A DNA stretch of 64,000 nucleotides, taken from Synechococcus sp. CC9616. Its GTDB lineage: Bacteria > Cyanobacteriota > Cyanobacteriia > PCC-6307 > Cyanobiaceae. The position numbers and the translations under genes are program-made. Under the pieces are notes generated by a model. That model made no database searches, was not told the DNA's origin, and saw only the letters and a program-made list of their open reading frames with translations. The DNA is taken from the NCBI RefSeq assembly GCF_000515235.1, contig NZ_KI911558.1:2207466-2271465 (forward strand), given 5' to 3'. Shown here one piece after another: positions 37,918 to 46,497 of this stretch; position 1 is the first letter of the stretch, and each line of letters begins with the position of its first letter.

Positions 37918-39180
37918 TTATGACTCTAAAAGCTGTTGCGCTGACGTCCACTCCTTTTGGCGGTTGCTCGAGTTGAAAAAGGCCGCAGATTGCTGAAAAG
38001 CCTCCTGATCCATACCCGCTGCAGCATGGCGCTGAGCAGGGTGGATCAGCACAACGGGTCGTAAAGCGCGATGGATCCTTTTGGGGCTGTGCGCTGTGAT
38101 CCAGCAATGACGAAATGCTTCGCCATACATCGATCCACTGAACAAAACACCAGCAAAGCGTCTGTTGGTATGCAGCCCAGCCCGGCGCAGACGGGGGATG
38201 GCCAGCCCGCTCAACAGCTGCAGGATGAGCCACTTTATAAATCCTCCGGTCTTTATGCTTCGCCACCAAAGCCTCAGCGACAGCCCTTCCGGCAGGGCTT
38301 CCAGCGTCGTCCGCACCCAGGTGATCGATTCGGAACGGGACAGATCCAGCACCGCATCCAGTACCAGCGGCACAAGGTGAATGTGCTGGTGGCCATCGAG
38401 GCGGATGTGCCGCAGCCCCGTGAGCTGGCGATAGCTGCTGAACTGCTCCAGCAGAACCGTGCGTAACTGGGGGGCGATACGTCGGCGCTGCCAGGGCAGG
38501 AGTGAGGCCACCAGCAAGCTGCTGAATCCGGTTGGAAGATCCGGGCAGTGGGGCAGACCATGCCCCTCGGTGAGACAGACATGCAGGGTGAGCGGTGGTG
38601 GGTCGGTGAGGTCGCGCCAGGCCTCGACGGCGTTGGCCGCACTTGGACCATTCACCAGAAGACTGGCCCCCTGAAGCAGCCCGCTTTGGGCGAGAACGAT
38701 GATGGCCGAATCCACGCCCTCCGCCAGGCCGAGGTCGTCGGCGTGGAGCAGCGGTGGTTGGCCGTTCTGTTGCTGCCGAGCCTTGGCACTGAAACGGGCG
38801 GCACGGCTCCAGATCAAGGCATTGAGCAGCGTGGGCGTGAACACAAGGACGGCCGTTCGCAGCGGCATCGGCATCCAGTTGCCCAGCAGCAGAGGCAGCA
38901 GCGCACAGACAGCCAGATTCACCGCGTACTGCAACAGCAGCCAGCGCCTGGCAAACCGCCGGCCTCCCGTTTCCTCACGGAAGGTCACCAAGGCATGACC
39001 GATGTAACCGGCGATGGACGCCATCAGAAAGGCCAGGGGGTTGGCCAGCCACAAAGGAGCTACCCGCTCCAGGCTGAGCAGCGCGGTGGTGTGCACCAGC
39101 GCTGCAGTACCCCCAACGGCGCCGTATCGGCTCAGACGCAGGATCAGAGATGGTTCGCTCATCGGAGACTCTGGCTTCAA
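37918..39180 (-). CDS. GtrA-like membrane domain fused to ChbG/YdjC deacetylase
   Basis: A 420-residue fusion. Residues about 10-135 form a GtrA-type four-helix domain (RYGAVGGTAALVHTTALLSL, ANPLAFLMASIAGYIGHALV), thought to flip or help transfer lipid-linked sugars. Residues about 140-400 form a ChbG/YdjC carbohydrate deacetylase with PLLHADDLGLAEGVDSAI, LTLHVCLTEGHGLPH and HIRLDGHQHIHLVPLV, carrying the Asp/His metal ligands. The start may be the ATG at 39180 or at 39162. With the GtrB-like enzyme at 35055 it could build and trim a lipid-linked N-acetyl sugar. The C-terminal about 31 codons are also present as a remnant at 36589-36684. Confidence 0.87.
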   Translation of the reverse strand: MKPESPMSEPSLILRLSRYGAVGGTAALVHTTALLSLERVAPLWLANPLAFLMASIAGYIGHALVTFREETGGRRFARRWLLLQYAVNLAVCALLPLLLGNWMPMPLRTAVLVFTPTLLNALIWSRAARFSAKARQQQNGQPPLLHADDLGLAEGVDSAIIVLAQSGLLQGASLLVNGPSAANAVEAWRDLTDPPPLTLHVCLTEGHGLPHCPDLPTGFSSLLVASLLPWQRRRIAPQLRTVLLEQFSSYRQLTGLRHIRLDGHQHIHLVPLVLDAVLDLSRSESITWVRTTLEALPEGLSLRLWWRSIKTGGFIKWLILQLLSGLAIPRLRRAGLHTNRRFAGVLFSGSMYGEAFRHCWITAHSPKRIHRALRPVVLIHPAQRHAAAGMDQEAFQQSAAFFNSSNRQKEWTSAQQLLES

Positions 39181-39201
39181 GGCTTGGTCACTCAGGAGCG
39201 T

Positions 39202-39972
39202 TCAAGGGCGTGGCGCAGAGGCCTGTTGACGCAACAGCGTTGCAATCAAACTCCAGGCCCGCTGGTCATAGGCCTTGACGAAGTCATTGAAGCTTTGGGC
39301 GGCTTCCGCATCCGCGCCATCGGAGATCACCCGAAGCACCAGCCAGGGAACCCCCTCCTGTTCAGCCACCTGGGCCACGGCGGCCCCTTCCATCTCCACG
39401 GCTGTCAGATCCGGCAAGGCATCGCATAACGACATCAAGACGCTCGCATCACCGATGAACTGGTCTCCGGTGCCGATCAGGCCAGGCCTCGGCCTGCCGA
39501 AACCTGGGAGCTCTCCAGCCAGATGACTCTGATCAAGTGCTTTTCTGGCCCATTCGAACCAGGCCTGCTGGGGGTTGAGTACAGCGCGATCCAGAGGCGG
39601 CACCACGAAGCGCGGCAGAATCGGGCGAACGTCCAGGTCGTGCTGCACAACGGCATCCGCCAGCACGACATCCCATTGCTGCAGCGATGGATCCGCCCCA
39701 CCCGCGACGCCGGTGAACAGGATGAGATCGATCGGGTCATCCGCCGGGGCAGAAGCCAGGACGCGGGTGGCGGTGCGTGCAGCACAGACCTTGCCCCAGC
39801 CGCTCCAGGCCAGGGTGATCTGAACTGCGGCGCCGTCATCACCAGTCCAGCGACCGCGATGGATCACCAGGTCCCCGAATGTCTCCTGACTCGGCTCTTC
39901 CAGATGGGCCAGATCAGAGCCGATTTCCTCCGGCATGGCTCCAAGCAGACCGAGATGGAGCGGGCGAGTCAT
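39202..39972 (-). CDS. 5'-methylthioadenosine/S-adenosylhomocysteine nucleosidase family protein
   Basis: A 256-residue phosphorylase-superfamily protein. The catalytic residues of MTA/SAH nucleosidase are in place: Glu in GAMPEEIG, the substrate glutamates in VEMEGAAVAQVA, and the general acid Asp in RVISDGADAEA. FTGVAGGADPSLQQWDVVLADAVVQHD matches the central block. It cleaves adenine from by-products of SAM-dependent reactions, which is in keeping with the methyltransferases nearby, though it is a general housekeeping function. It ends 21 bp before the gtrA-chbG start and may share its transcript. Confidence 0.9.
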   Translation of the reverse strand: MTRPLHLGLLGAMPEEIGSDLAHLEEPSQETFGDLVIHRGRWTGDDGAAVQITLAWSGWGKVCAARTATRVLASAPADDPIDLILFTGVAGGADPSLQQWDVVLADAVVQHDLDVRPILPRFVVPPLDRAVLNPQQAWFEWARKALDQSHLAGELPGFGRPRPGLIGTGDQFIGDASVLMSLCDALPDLTAVEMEGAAVAQVAEQEGVPWLVLRVISDGADAEAAQSFNDFVKAYDQRAWSLIATLLRQQASAPRP

Positions 39973-40050
39973 GAAACCTGTGATGTGATGTCACCGTAAC
40001 GGCGACCCCTGGACGCCCCCTGCAGGATTAAGGGAGGCAAGAGCACAATC

Positions 40051-40494
40051 TTGAACGCAGGTGAAACCGTTCGCAGTGTGGAGCAGGTGCAGGCCCTGGC
40101 CTCCGCCGTCACCCTTGTGAGAAGGCACTTTCCAGCGGCCACGCCCAACCTTCGCCCCTGGCGCGACGACGCTCAGACACGTCAGTGGAGTGAACCGGAG
40201 TCCATCGACCTTGCCTTTCATTTCCCAGGCTGGAGTCCTCGCTTGCAGTGCCGCAGCCTGCTGATTCAGCTACGCCTCAGCAGTGACGATCAAGAGCGGC
40301 AGGCCCACCTTCTCGGGGTGCTGATGCGTGGGATGACCTACGAGGGCGAGCGTTGGCGGTTGGCCACTGTTGGTGACTGGCAGCCGGCGGGGTCCCATCT
40401 GCCTCAGCCGGACCAGGTGAAACAACTCCGCGAAATTTGCCAGGACTTGTTTGAACTGTTTCCGACTGATGCAACGAATGGCACCGGGCCGTAA
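40051..40494 (+). CDS. Hypothetical protein conserved-looking in cyanobacteria
   Basis: A 147-residue protein from a TTG at 40051; an AGGGAGG sequence lies at 40030-40036, and a GTG at 40061 is out of frame. It is Trp-rich (NLRPWRDDAQTRQW, HFPGWSPRLQ, GERWRLATVGDWQ) and has no signal or membrane segment. The composition and position are those of a core gene, but I do not recognise the family. It sits between the nucleosidase (divergent) and heme oxygenase (74 bp downstream). Confidence 0.72.
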   Translation: MNAGETVRSVEQVQALASAVTLVRRHFPAATPNLRPWRDDAQTRQWSEPESIDLAFHFPGWSPRLQCRSLLIQLRLSSDDQERQAHLLGVLMRGMTYEGERWRLATVGDWQPAGSHLPQPDQVKQLREICQDLFELFPTDATNGTGP

Positions 40495-40568
40495 CCCTTC
40501 GCAACTCAGATCACCGCTGTTTGAGGCTCTCCTAATAAGGTCAATCAGTTGCTTGCCGCAGGCTGATC

Positions 40569-41282
40569 ATGTCCGTTGCTTTGGCTGCCCAGATCCGTGA
40601 AGGCACAAAAAAATCACACACGATGGCCGAGAACACCGGCTTCGTGAGCTGTTTTCTCAAAGGTGTTGTTGATAAGGCCAGCTATCGGAAGCTCGTCGCT
40701 GATCTCTATTTCGTTTACACAGCGATGGAAGAGGAGATCGGCAAGCTTGGGGATCATCCTGTGGTGGGTCCGATCGGCATGGAGGAGCTCAACCGCCGCG
40801 AAACTCTTGAGCAGGATCTGACTTACTACTACGGAGCCAATTGGCGGGATCAGATCGAGCCCTCTCCTTCGGCGGTTGAGTATGTCGAGCGCATTCATGC
40901 CATCGCCAAGGAGTCGCCCGAGCTGTTGGTTGGCCATCACTACACCCGCTACATGGGCGACCTTTCGGGTGGCCAGATTCTCAAGAACATCGCGCAAAAG
41001 GCGATGAACATGGACGGTGATGACGGCTTGCGCTTCTACGTCTTCGACGAGATCGACGATGAGAAGGCCTTTAAAACCAACTACAGATCGGCCATGGATG
41101 CTTTGCCCATCGACCAGGCCACGGCGGATCGCATTGTTGAGGAGGCCAACCATGCCTTCCACCTCAATATGAACATGTTCAAGGAGCTGGAAGGCAATCT
41201 GGTTGCCGCCATCGGCAAGGTTCTCTTTGGTTTCCTCACCCGCCGGCAGCGGGCCGGAAGCACGGAGGCGGCAACCGCCTGA
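40569..41282 (+). CDS. ho1: Heme oxygenase
   Basis: A 237-residue biliverdin-forming heme oxygenase, which opens heme to biliverdin IX-alpha for phycobilin synthesis. The proximal histidine is in REGTKKSHTMAENTGFVSCF, and the distal-helix motif is YTRYMGDLSGGQILKNIAQKA. The C-terminal tail is short. It uses ferredoxin as donor in cyanobacteria. A glycosyltransferase gene starts 4 bp after its stop, so the two are likely to be co-transcribed. Confidence 0.96.
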   Translation: MSVALAAQIREGTKKSHTMAENTGFVSCFLKGVVDKASYRKLVADLYFVYTAMEEEIGKLGDHPVVGPIGMEELNRRETLEQDLTYYYGANWRDQIEPSPSAVEYVERIHAIAKESPELLVGHHYTRYMGDLSGGQILKNIAQKAMNMDGDDGLRFYVFDEIDDEKAFKTNYRSAMDALPIDQATADRIVEEANHAFHLNMNMFKELEGNLVAAIGKVLFGFLTRRQRAGSTEAATA

Positions 41283-41286
41283 TTCT

Positions 41287-42339
41287 GTGGCCACCAGGGT
41301 TGTTCGTTTCCTGGTTCCTGGAACCAGCGGTCGTTTCCGCTGCGGTGGTCTGAGCGTTGAGTTACAGACGGCCCGCCTTGTCGGGACTGTCTGTGACAGC
41401 GAGATCGTCACCTACAGGGAGCGCCGTGATGATTGCCATCACATGGCAGATCTGCTCAGCACGGAGTCTGCTTCTGAGGATGTTCTCTGGATTGTGAGCT
41501 GGGGATTTGATGTTCCCCAGCTGATCAGGCGTTTGAGGGGCCACCGGGTGGCCTATCACGCCCACAGCAGTGGCTATGGCTTTGATCTTCCGCCAGGTGT
41601 TCCGGTGCTGGCGGTTAGCCGCAACACCCTCGGCTACTGGGGGGACCGGGCGCCGCGCAATCCCTTGTTCCTCGTGCCGAATGCGCTGGATCCTCAATGG
41701 CTCGAACACGGGGACCGGGCGGATGCCAGCGGGCGCGATCGTCCGATCGACGTGCTTGTGCAAGCCAGAAAAAGCAGTGATTACGTCCTGAAACAGCTGG
41801 TTCCTGCCCTGCGTCAGCGCGGGGTGACGGTGGAGGTGCAGAACGGTTGGGTGGAGGACCTTGTCTCGCTGTTCAATCGGTCAAAGGTTTACTTGTACGA
41901 CTCGGCTGAGTACTGGCGCGTTCGCGGGGTGACGGAAGGATTTGGTCTTCCACCACTTGAGGCAATGGCCTGCGGTTGCGTCGTGTTCACCAGCCTTAAT
42001 CATGCCCTTGCCGATCACTGTGACCCAGGGCGTTCAGCCCACCAGATCGGTTGTGGCAGCTTGGCTCACGACCTTCATCGCATCCAGGCTGCGATTGGTG
42101 AACCCTCCCAATGGCGTCCTCCGGCAGCGGAACTCGGTGCCCTGCTGCATGCCAACGCAGAGCCGCGACTGCTGGACCGTTGGCGACACGTGTTGCTGGA
42201 GCTCGATCAGCTTCAGATGCAGTGGAATCAGGATCCGCCGCTTTCAAGCCCTCCCACCTGGCGCCTGCGTTGGGGCCAGATCAAGCAGCGTGCAAGGCGA
42301 GTGGTCGATCGGTTTCCCGGCTGGCCGAATCAGGCCTGA
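41287..42339 (+). CDS. Glycosyltransferase, GT4-like
   Basis: A 350-residue protein starting at GTG 41287, 4 bp after the heme oxygenase stop. The N-terminus reads TRVVRFLVPGTSGRFRCGGL. The C-terminal GT-B donor site is RGVTEGFGLPPLEAMACGCV, with the two glutamates of the E-x7-E motif. DVLVQARKSSDYVLKQLVPAL marks the start of the C-terminal domain. It opens the glycan cluster that continues to 52649. The sugar and acceptor are unknown. Confidence 0.82.
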   Translation: MATRVVRFLVPGTSGRFRCGGLSVELQTARLVGTVCDSEIVTYRERRDDCHHMADLLSTESASEDVLWIVSWGFDVPQLIRRLRGHRVAYHAHSSGYGFDLPPGVPVLAVSRNTLGYWGDRAPRNPLFLVPNALDPQWLEHGDRADASGRDRPIDVLVQARKSSDYVLKQLVPALRQRGVTVEVQNGWVEDLVSLFNRSKVYLYDSAEYWRVRGVTEGFGLPPLEAMACGCVVFTSLNHALADHCDPGRSAHQIGCGSLAHDLHRIQAAIGEPSQWRPPAAELGALLHANAEPRLLDRWRHVLLELDQLQMQWNQDPPLSSPPTWRLRWGQIKQRARRVVDRFPGWPNQA

Positions 42340-42421
42340 AAGCCGATAGCTGGCGGCTTAACTCTGCCTGAAGCCTGGATTTTTACGCGGATTCGTTTCG
42401 GCGAAGCGATCGGTTCCTTCT

Positions 42422-44242
42422 ATGCCCGTTTTGCAGAGCCAGACCTGGAATGAGCTGAGTACTCTCCTGCGTGAGCTGTCTCCAAAAAGGCAGAAATTTC
42501 TCGGCTTGGTGTTGTTTACCTCCCTGATTCAGGGAGTTGTCGATATTTTTCTGGTTGGCCTGCTCGCGCGGTTGGTTGGTCTACTGGCTGGAGCGAAACT
42601 GGGCGATCAAATCCCTGGGATCCGATTTTTCGGTGGTGGTCTCCTTGACCAGGCTGGATGGATTGTTGTTCTCCTGATTGGATCTTTTTGGTTCGCCTCG
42701 GCAATCCGGTTTGGGGTGGCACTGCTTGAAGCCCTTCTGGCAGCTGATATCTGGTCTGATCTAGTTAATAAAGTTTATCGCAATCTCCTGCTGCAGAACT
42801 ACGATTTTTTCACTCAAAAACGTACATCTGTTCTCTCTGAGCGTTTTAATCGCATTTTAACTCGTGTAACTGCAGCTGTAATCTCTCCACTGATTGCGAT
42901 TACTGGAAATCTGCTCACTGTTGCAGCTCTCTTGATCGGTGTTGCTTTTTCCTTAGGTGGTAAAGCCATCTCTGTTTTTCTATTCCTGTTAGTCGCTTAT
43001 CTTATCGCCTCTCTGATAATTACGCCCTATATGCGTTTAGCGCTTCGACAGAAGATGCGTTTTACCCGAAGAATTCGACTTACATTTGGCGAATCATTAC
43101 GTTCTATTCGCGACCTTCAGCTCTATTCATCGCACGATTTCTTTATCCAGCGCTTTATGCGGGATGGCACGATTGCAAAGCGTAATGATCGACTTGCCAA
43201 TCTTCTTCCAAATGTACCCAAGTTTTTAATTGAACCAACTGGAATTACGGTTTTGTTTGTGATTGGTATGGCTCCGGCTCTTATTAATCAGGACGGCGGT
43301 GCTTTGCGAGATGCCATGCCCGAGTTGGCTACTGTCCTTGTCATCCTGCAACGAATATCAGGCCCTCTTCAGTCAACATTTCGCAATATCAACAAGCTGC
43401 GAGGTGGCCTTCCCGAGGTGAAAGACGCCTTGGAATTGTTATGTATGAAGCCCACTCGTTTGGAGCTCTCGGATCCTGTCGTTCCATCCCCGGATGGCGT
43501 GATGCCGCGTCGATTGATTGAGTTGAGTGATGTGACCTTTTCATATGCCACTTCTCAGAAACCTGTTCTCAGCAATATCGACCTTTCCATCCCGGTTGGC
43601 TCCAGAATTGCGTTGGTTGGAAAAACCGGTAGCGGTAAAACAACTCTTGCCCATTTGTTACTTGGTTTATTTCGTCCCGATTCTGGCGATTTGATGTTGG
43701 ATGGATTACCTGTCTCGGATGAGGAAATGCCAGCGTGGCAGGCCAACTGTGCATTTGTTCCGCAGCAAATTCGGTTGCTTGATGCCAGCGTGAGAGAAAA
43801 CGTGGCGTTCTGCGAACAGCCTGATTCAATTGATGATGATGAGGTTTGGGCTGCATTGAAAGCTGCTCAGTTTGCAGATGTGGTTGGTGATATGCCCTAT
43901 GGCTTGTTCACCATGTGTGGTGAAAACGGTATGAAGCTCTCTGGTGGTCAGCGTCAACGACTCTCATTGGCGCGTGCGTTCTATCGCAAAGCCAAGCTGT
44001 TGGTTCTGGATGAAGCCACCAGTGCTCTCGACAACAAAACTGAGCATGACGTCATGCAGGCCCTCGAGCTGGTTGGTCGTCGTTGCACGATGGTGGTGAT
44101 TGCGCACCGGCTGTCCACGGTGAAGAAGTGTGATCGGATCTATGAACTCGCTGATGGTGGAATTCAGGCCTCCGGAGATTTTGAGACTCTTACGGCAATC
44201 TCGCCAAGCTTCCGGGACATGGCGATGATCGATGAAGGTTGA
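42422..44242 (+). CDS. MsbA-like ABC transporter (fused permease and ATPase)
   Basis: A 606-residue ABC half-transporter of the exporter type. The N-terminal about 330 residues contain five to six membrane helices. The ATPase domain has Walker A VGKTGSGKTTLAHLLLGL, a Q-loop FVPQQI, the signature LSGGQRQRLSLARAFYR, Walker B LLVLDEATSALDNKT and the H-loop histidine VIAHRLSTVKK. It is coupled to the glycosyltransferase genes that follow (stop 44242, next start 44248). Probably it exports or flips a lipid-linked glycan; a lipid substrate is also possible. Confidence 0.93.
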   Translation: MPVLQSQTWNELSTLLRELSPKRQKFLGLVLFTSLIQGVVDIFLVGLLARLVGLLAGAKLGDQIPGIRFFGGGLLDQAGWIVVLLIGSFWFASAIRFGVALLEALLAADIWSDLVNKVYRNLLLQNYDFFTQKRTSVLSERFNRILTRVTAAVISPLIAITGNLLTVAALLIGVAFSLGGKAISVFLFLLVAYLIASLIITPYMRLALRQKMRFTRRIRLTFGESLRSIRDLQLYSSHDFFIQRFMRDGTIAKRNDRLANLLPNVPKFLIEPTGITVLFVIGMAPALINQDGGALRDAMPELATVLVILQRISGPLQSTFRNINKLRGGLPEVKDALELLCMKPTRLELSDPVVPSPDGVMPRRLIELSDVTFSYATSQKPVLSNIDLSIPVGSRIALVGKTGSGKTTLAHLLLGLFRPDSGDLMLDGLPVSDEEMPAWQANCAFVPQQIRLLDASVRENVAFCEQPDSIDDDEVWAALKAAQFADVVGDMPYGLFTMCGENGMKLSGGQRQRLSLARAFYRKAKLLVLDEATSALDNKTEHDVMQALELVGRRCTMVVIAHRLSTVKKCDRIYELADGGIQASGDFETLTAISPSFRDMAMIDEG

Positions 44243-44247
44243 GTTTG

Positions 44248-46497
44248 ATGGCTGATGTGATTCTCCTGTCCACTGCGGACTGGGATCACCCCTTGTGGAC
44301 CAACAAGCAGCATCTGGCTGTTTCTCTTGCTGATGCAGGTCACCGGGTTCTGTACATCGATTCTCTGGGTGTCCGCCCTGCCCGTGTCGGACGCTCAGAC
44401 GCAAAACGGATCATGCGCCGATTGCGCCGATGCCTGTCCCCGTTGCGGCAGGTACGTCAGCATGTTTGGGTGCTTTCGCCCCTGGTGATGCCTGGGCAGG
44501 TGAGCGGTTTGAAGGGTCGACTCAACCGCTGGAGTCTCAACCTTGCCCTGTTCTGGGCGGATTGTTGCCTCGATCTGCGCACCCCCCTGCTGTGGACGTT
44601 TAATCCCAACACACGTTTTTATCTGAAGCTTGGTCGCTTTCATTCCACGGTTTATCACTGTGTGGATCGCATCCAGGCGCAACCGGGGATGCCTGTCGCG
44701 GAACTCGAATCTGCCGAACAGGATCTCTGCGGGGCTGTCAATGCTGTTTTCACGACAGCACCTCAGTTGCAAGAGGCCTTGTCGCCCCTGAATGCCGGTA
44801 CTCACCTGTTCGGCAATGTCGCCGATGCCAGCCATTTCGCTCAGGCCCGTTCTGGGGCTCTTTCGCGGCCCAGTGATTTGCCGTCGATCGATGGCCCTTG
44901 TCTGATCTTCATCGGTGCCATCGATGCCTACAAGCTCGACCTGCCGCTGTTCGAAGCCCTGGCTGCCGGGAATCCGCAGTGGACCTTCATCCTGATTGGC
45001 CCTGTTGGTGAGACCGACCCGAGCACGGATGCATCCGTGCTGACCGCGCATCACAACGTTCATTGGCTGGGCCCAAAGCTCTACAGCGAGCTGCCGGCGT
45101 ATCTGGCTGCCGCTGACGTCGCTCTGCTGCCGCTGCAGCTCAACGATTACACCCGCCACATGTACCCGATGAAATTTTTCGAGTACCTGGCTGCCGGTTG
45201 TCCGGTTGTGTCCACTGCCATCCCTTCCCTCTTGGATCAAGCGGATGTGGCCTATCTCTGTCCCCCGGACGTTGAGCCGTTCCAGGCGGCGATTGCTGGG
45301 CTACTGAAGGGGGACGGTCCTCCGTTGGAGCGGCGTCTGGCCAGGGCGGCTCAGTTCACCTATGACAGTCGTACCGCTTCGATGCTGGACTGCCTTGGGG
45401 CCCATGGGCTGATGCCTCCGGATCCAGCTCCGCCGCAGGCGATGCCGTATCACCGTGTGCGGCGCCAGTTGCGGGCTGGATGGTTCGCCGCGAGCCTGGG
45501 TCTGCTGCTGGTGCAGGGACTCGAACGACTGGGAGTCTCCGGGCTCAGCCAACGTTGTCTGGATGGCTTGCTGAGCCGGAGTCCCGATCGCGTTGTGTTT
45601 CTTGCGGCGCGAGCCAGGCAAGCGTTTGCTGCCGGCAACCATCCCACCGGCCGACAACTGATCGAGCGGATCTGGCTGCTGGACGGTGAGGCAGAGCTGC
45701 TCCATCAACTTCTCTTCCGTCGAGGCTCGCGTCCCGGCGATCGAACGGATCAGCTGGCGATGTTCGATGCCTTGGCAGCCAGCAGCGTCCTACCGCTTCA
45801 TTTCGCCGGCTATTGCCGTGTGGTGCGCACCTATCGAGCCATCGATGCCAAGGACCCGGCCACCCTGCAACGCTGTTGCAGGGCATTGGCGAGTGTCATT
45901 GAGCAGCTCGAACAGGATCCGAATACGTATCGCTGCCTGAAACCGAACCGTGAGAATCGAGCCAAATTGCTGATCTCCGCTCACCTCACCAGGTTGCGTG
46001 GATTGATGGCACTTCACGACCATAATGGCCTTGATCAGGCGGCCCGTGAGCTTGGTAGCTGCGCCGAGCGCTACGACCCGTTCGCGATTGATCGCACCAC
46101 GGCAACTCGGATGACGCGCAACATGATGCGGTGTCTGGCGATCGCAGCCGTGATGGCTTGGCATGCCTCCGATAGCCAGCGCATGGATGCCGTTCTGGCG
46201 CAGGTCGAGCGATTGCGTACAGCCTGTTATGCCGATTGCTTTGATGCCATGTCGCAACGGACGCAGGAGGACCATCGCGGTTTTGCCGATCAGATGCTGG
46301 AGAGGCTGCGCTGTTGCCGCTGGTCCACGGATCCCTCTGCAATGGATCCCTCTGCCACGGATCTGTCAGCCACGGTTCCATCAGCTGAAGCGTTTGTTGA
46401 GCCCCTTCTGCTCGTTTATTTCCCTGTGCTGCGTCCAGACCGTGCCGAAAAGGCTTGGCGCTTTCTCACGGCACTGACGGGTCAGGCGACGGCATGA
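44248..46497 (+). CDS. Glycosyltransferase with long helical C-terminal domain
   Basis: A 749-residue protein. Residues 1-380 are a GT-B glycosyltransferase: DVILLSTADWDHPLWTNKQH, LLWTFNPNTRFYL, FIGAIDAYKLDLPLFEAL and the donor motif YPMKFFEYLAAGCPVVS. Residues about 390-749 are helical and Arg/Leu-rich, like a TPR/HEAT-type scaffold, and I do not recognise the family. A four-unit DPSAx-like repeat lies near residues 694-713. I chose the ATG at 44248. The stop overlaps the next ATG (46494). Confidence 0.82.
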   Translation: MADVILLSTADWDHPLWTNKQHLAVSLADAGHRVLYIDSLGVRPARVGRSDAKRIMRRLRRCLSPLRQVRQHVWVLSPLVMPGQVSGLKGRLNRWSLNLALFWADCCLDLRTPLLWTFNPNTRFYLKLGRFHSTVYHCVDRIQAQPGMPVAELESAEQDLCGAVNAVFTTAPQLQEALSPLNAGTHLFGNVADASHFAQARSGALSRPSDLPSIDGPCLIFIGAIDAYKLDLPLFEALAAGNPQWTFILIGPVGETDPSTDASVLTAHHNVHWLGPKLYSELPAYLAAADVALLPLQLNDYTRHMYPMKFFEYLAAGCPVVSTAIPSLLDQADVAYLCPPDVEPFQAAIAGLLKGDGPPLERRLARAAQFTYDSRTASMLDCLGAHGLMPPDPAPPQAMPYHRVRRQLRAGWFAASLGLLLVQGLERLGVSGLSQRCLDGLLSRSPDRVVFLAARARQAFAAGNHPTGRQLIERIWLLDGEAELLHQLLFRRGSRPGDRTDQLAMFDALAASSVLPLHFAGYCRVVRTYRAIDAKDPATLQRCCRALASVIEQLEQDPNTYRCLKPNRENRAKLLISAHLTRLRGLMALHDHNGLDQAARELGSCAERYDPFAIDRTTATRMTRNMMRCLAIAAVMAWHASDSQRMDAVLAQVERLRTACYADCFDAMSQRTQEDHRGFADQMLERLRCCRWSTDPSAMDPSATDLSATVPSAEAFVEPLLLVYFPVLRPDRAEKAWRFLTALTGQATA
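46327..46386 (+). repeat. 15-bp imperfect tandem repeat inside a glycosyltransferase gene
   Basis: Four in-frame units of 15 bp encode TDPSA, MDPSA, TDLSA and TVPSA. The second unit differs from the first at few positions, and the third and fourth have diverged further. It is located in the C-terminal scaffold part of the protein, outside the catalytic domain. Such a minisatellite can change length by slippage without shifting the frame. Confidence 0.8.

Noticed and set aside
38548-39429. Plus-strand open frame of 293 codons opposite gtrA-chbG and the nucleosidase
   Set aside because: It crosses two real minus-strand genes, and the translation is Gln/His/Arg-rich without motifs, a typical antisense shadow.
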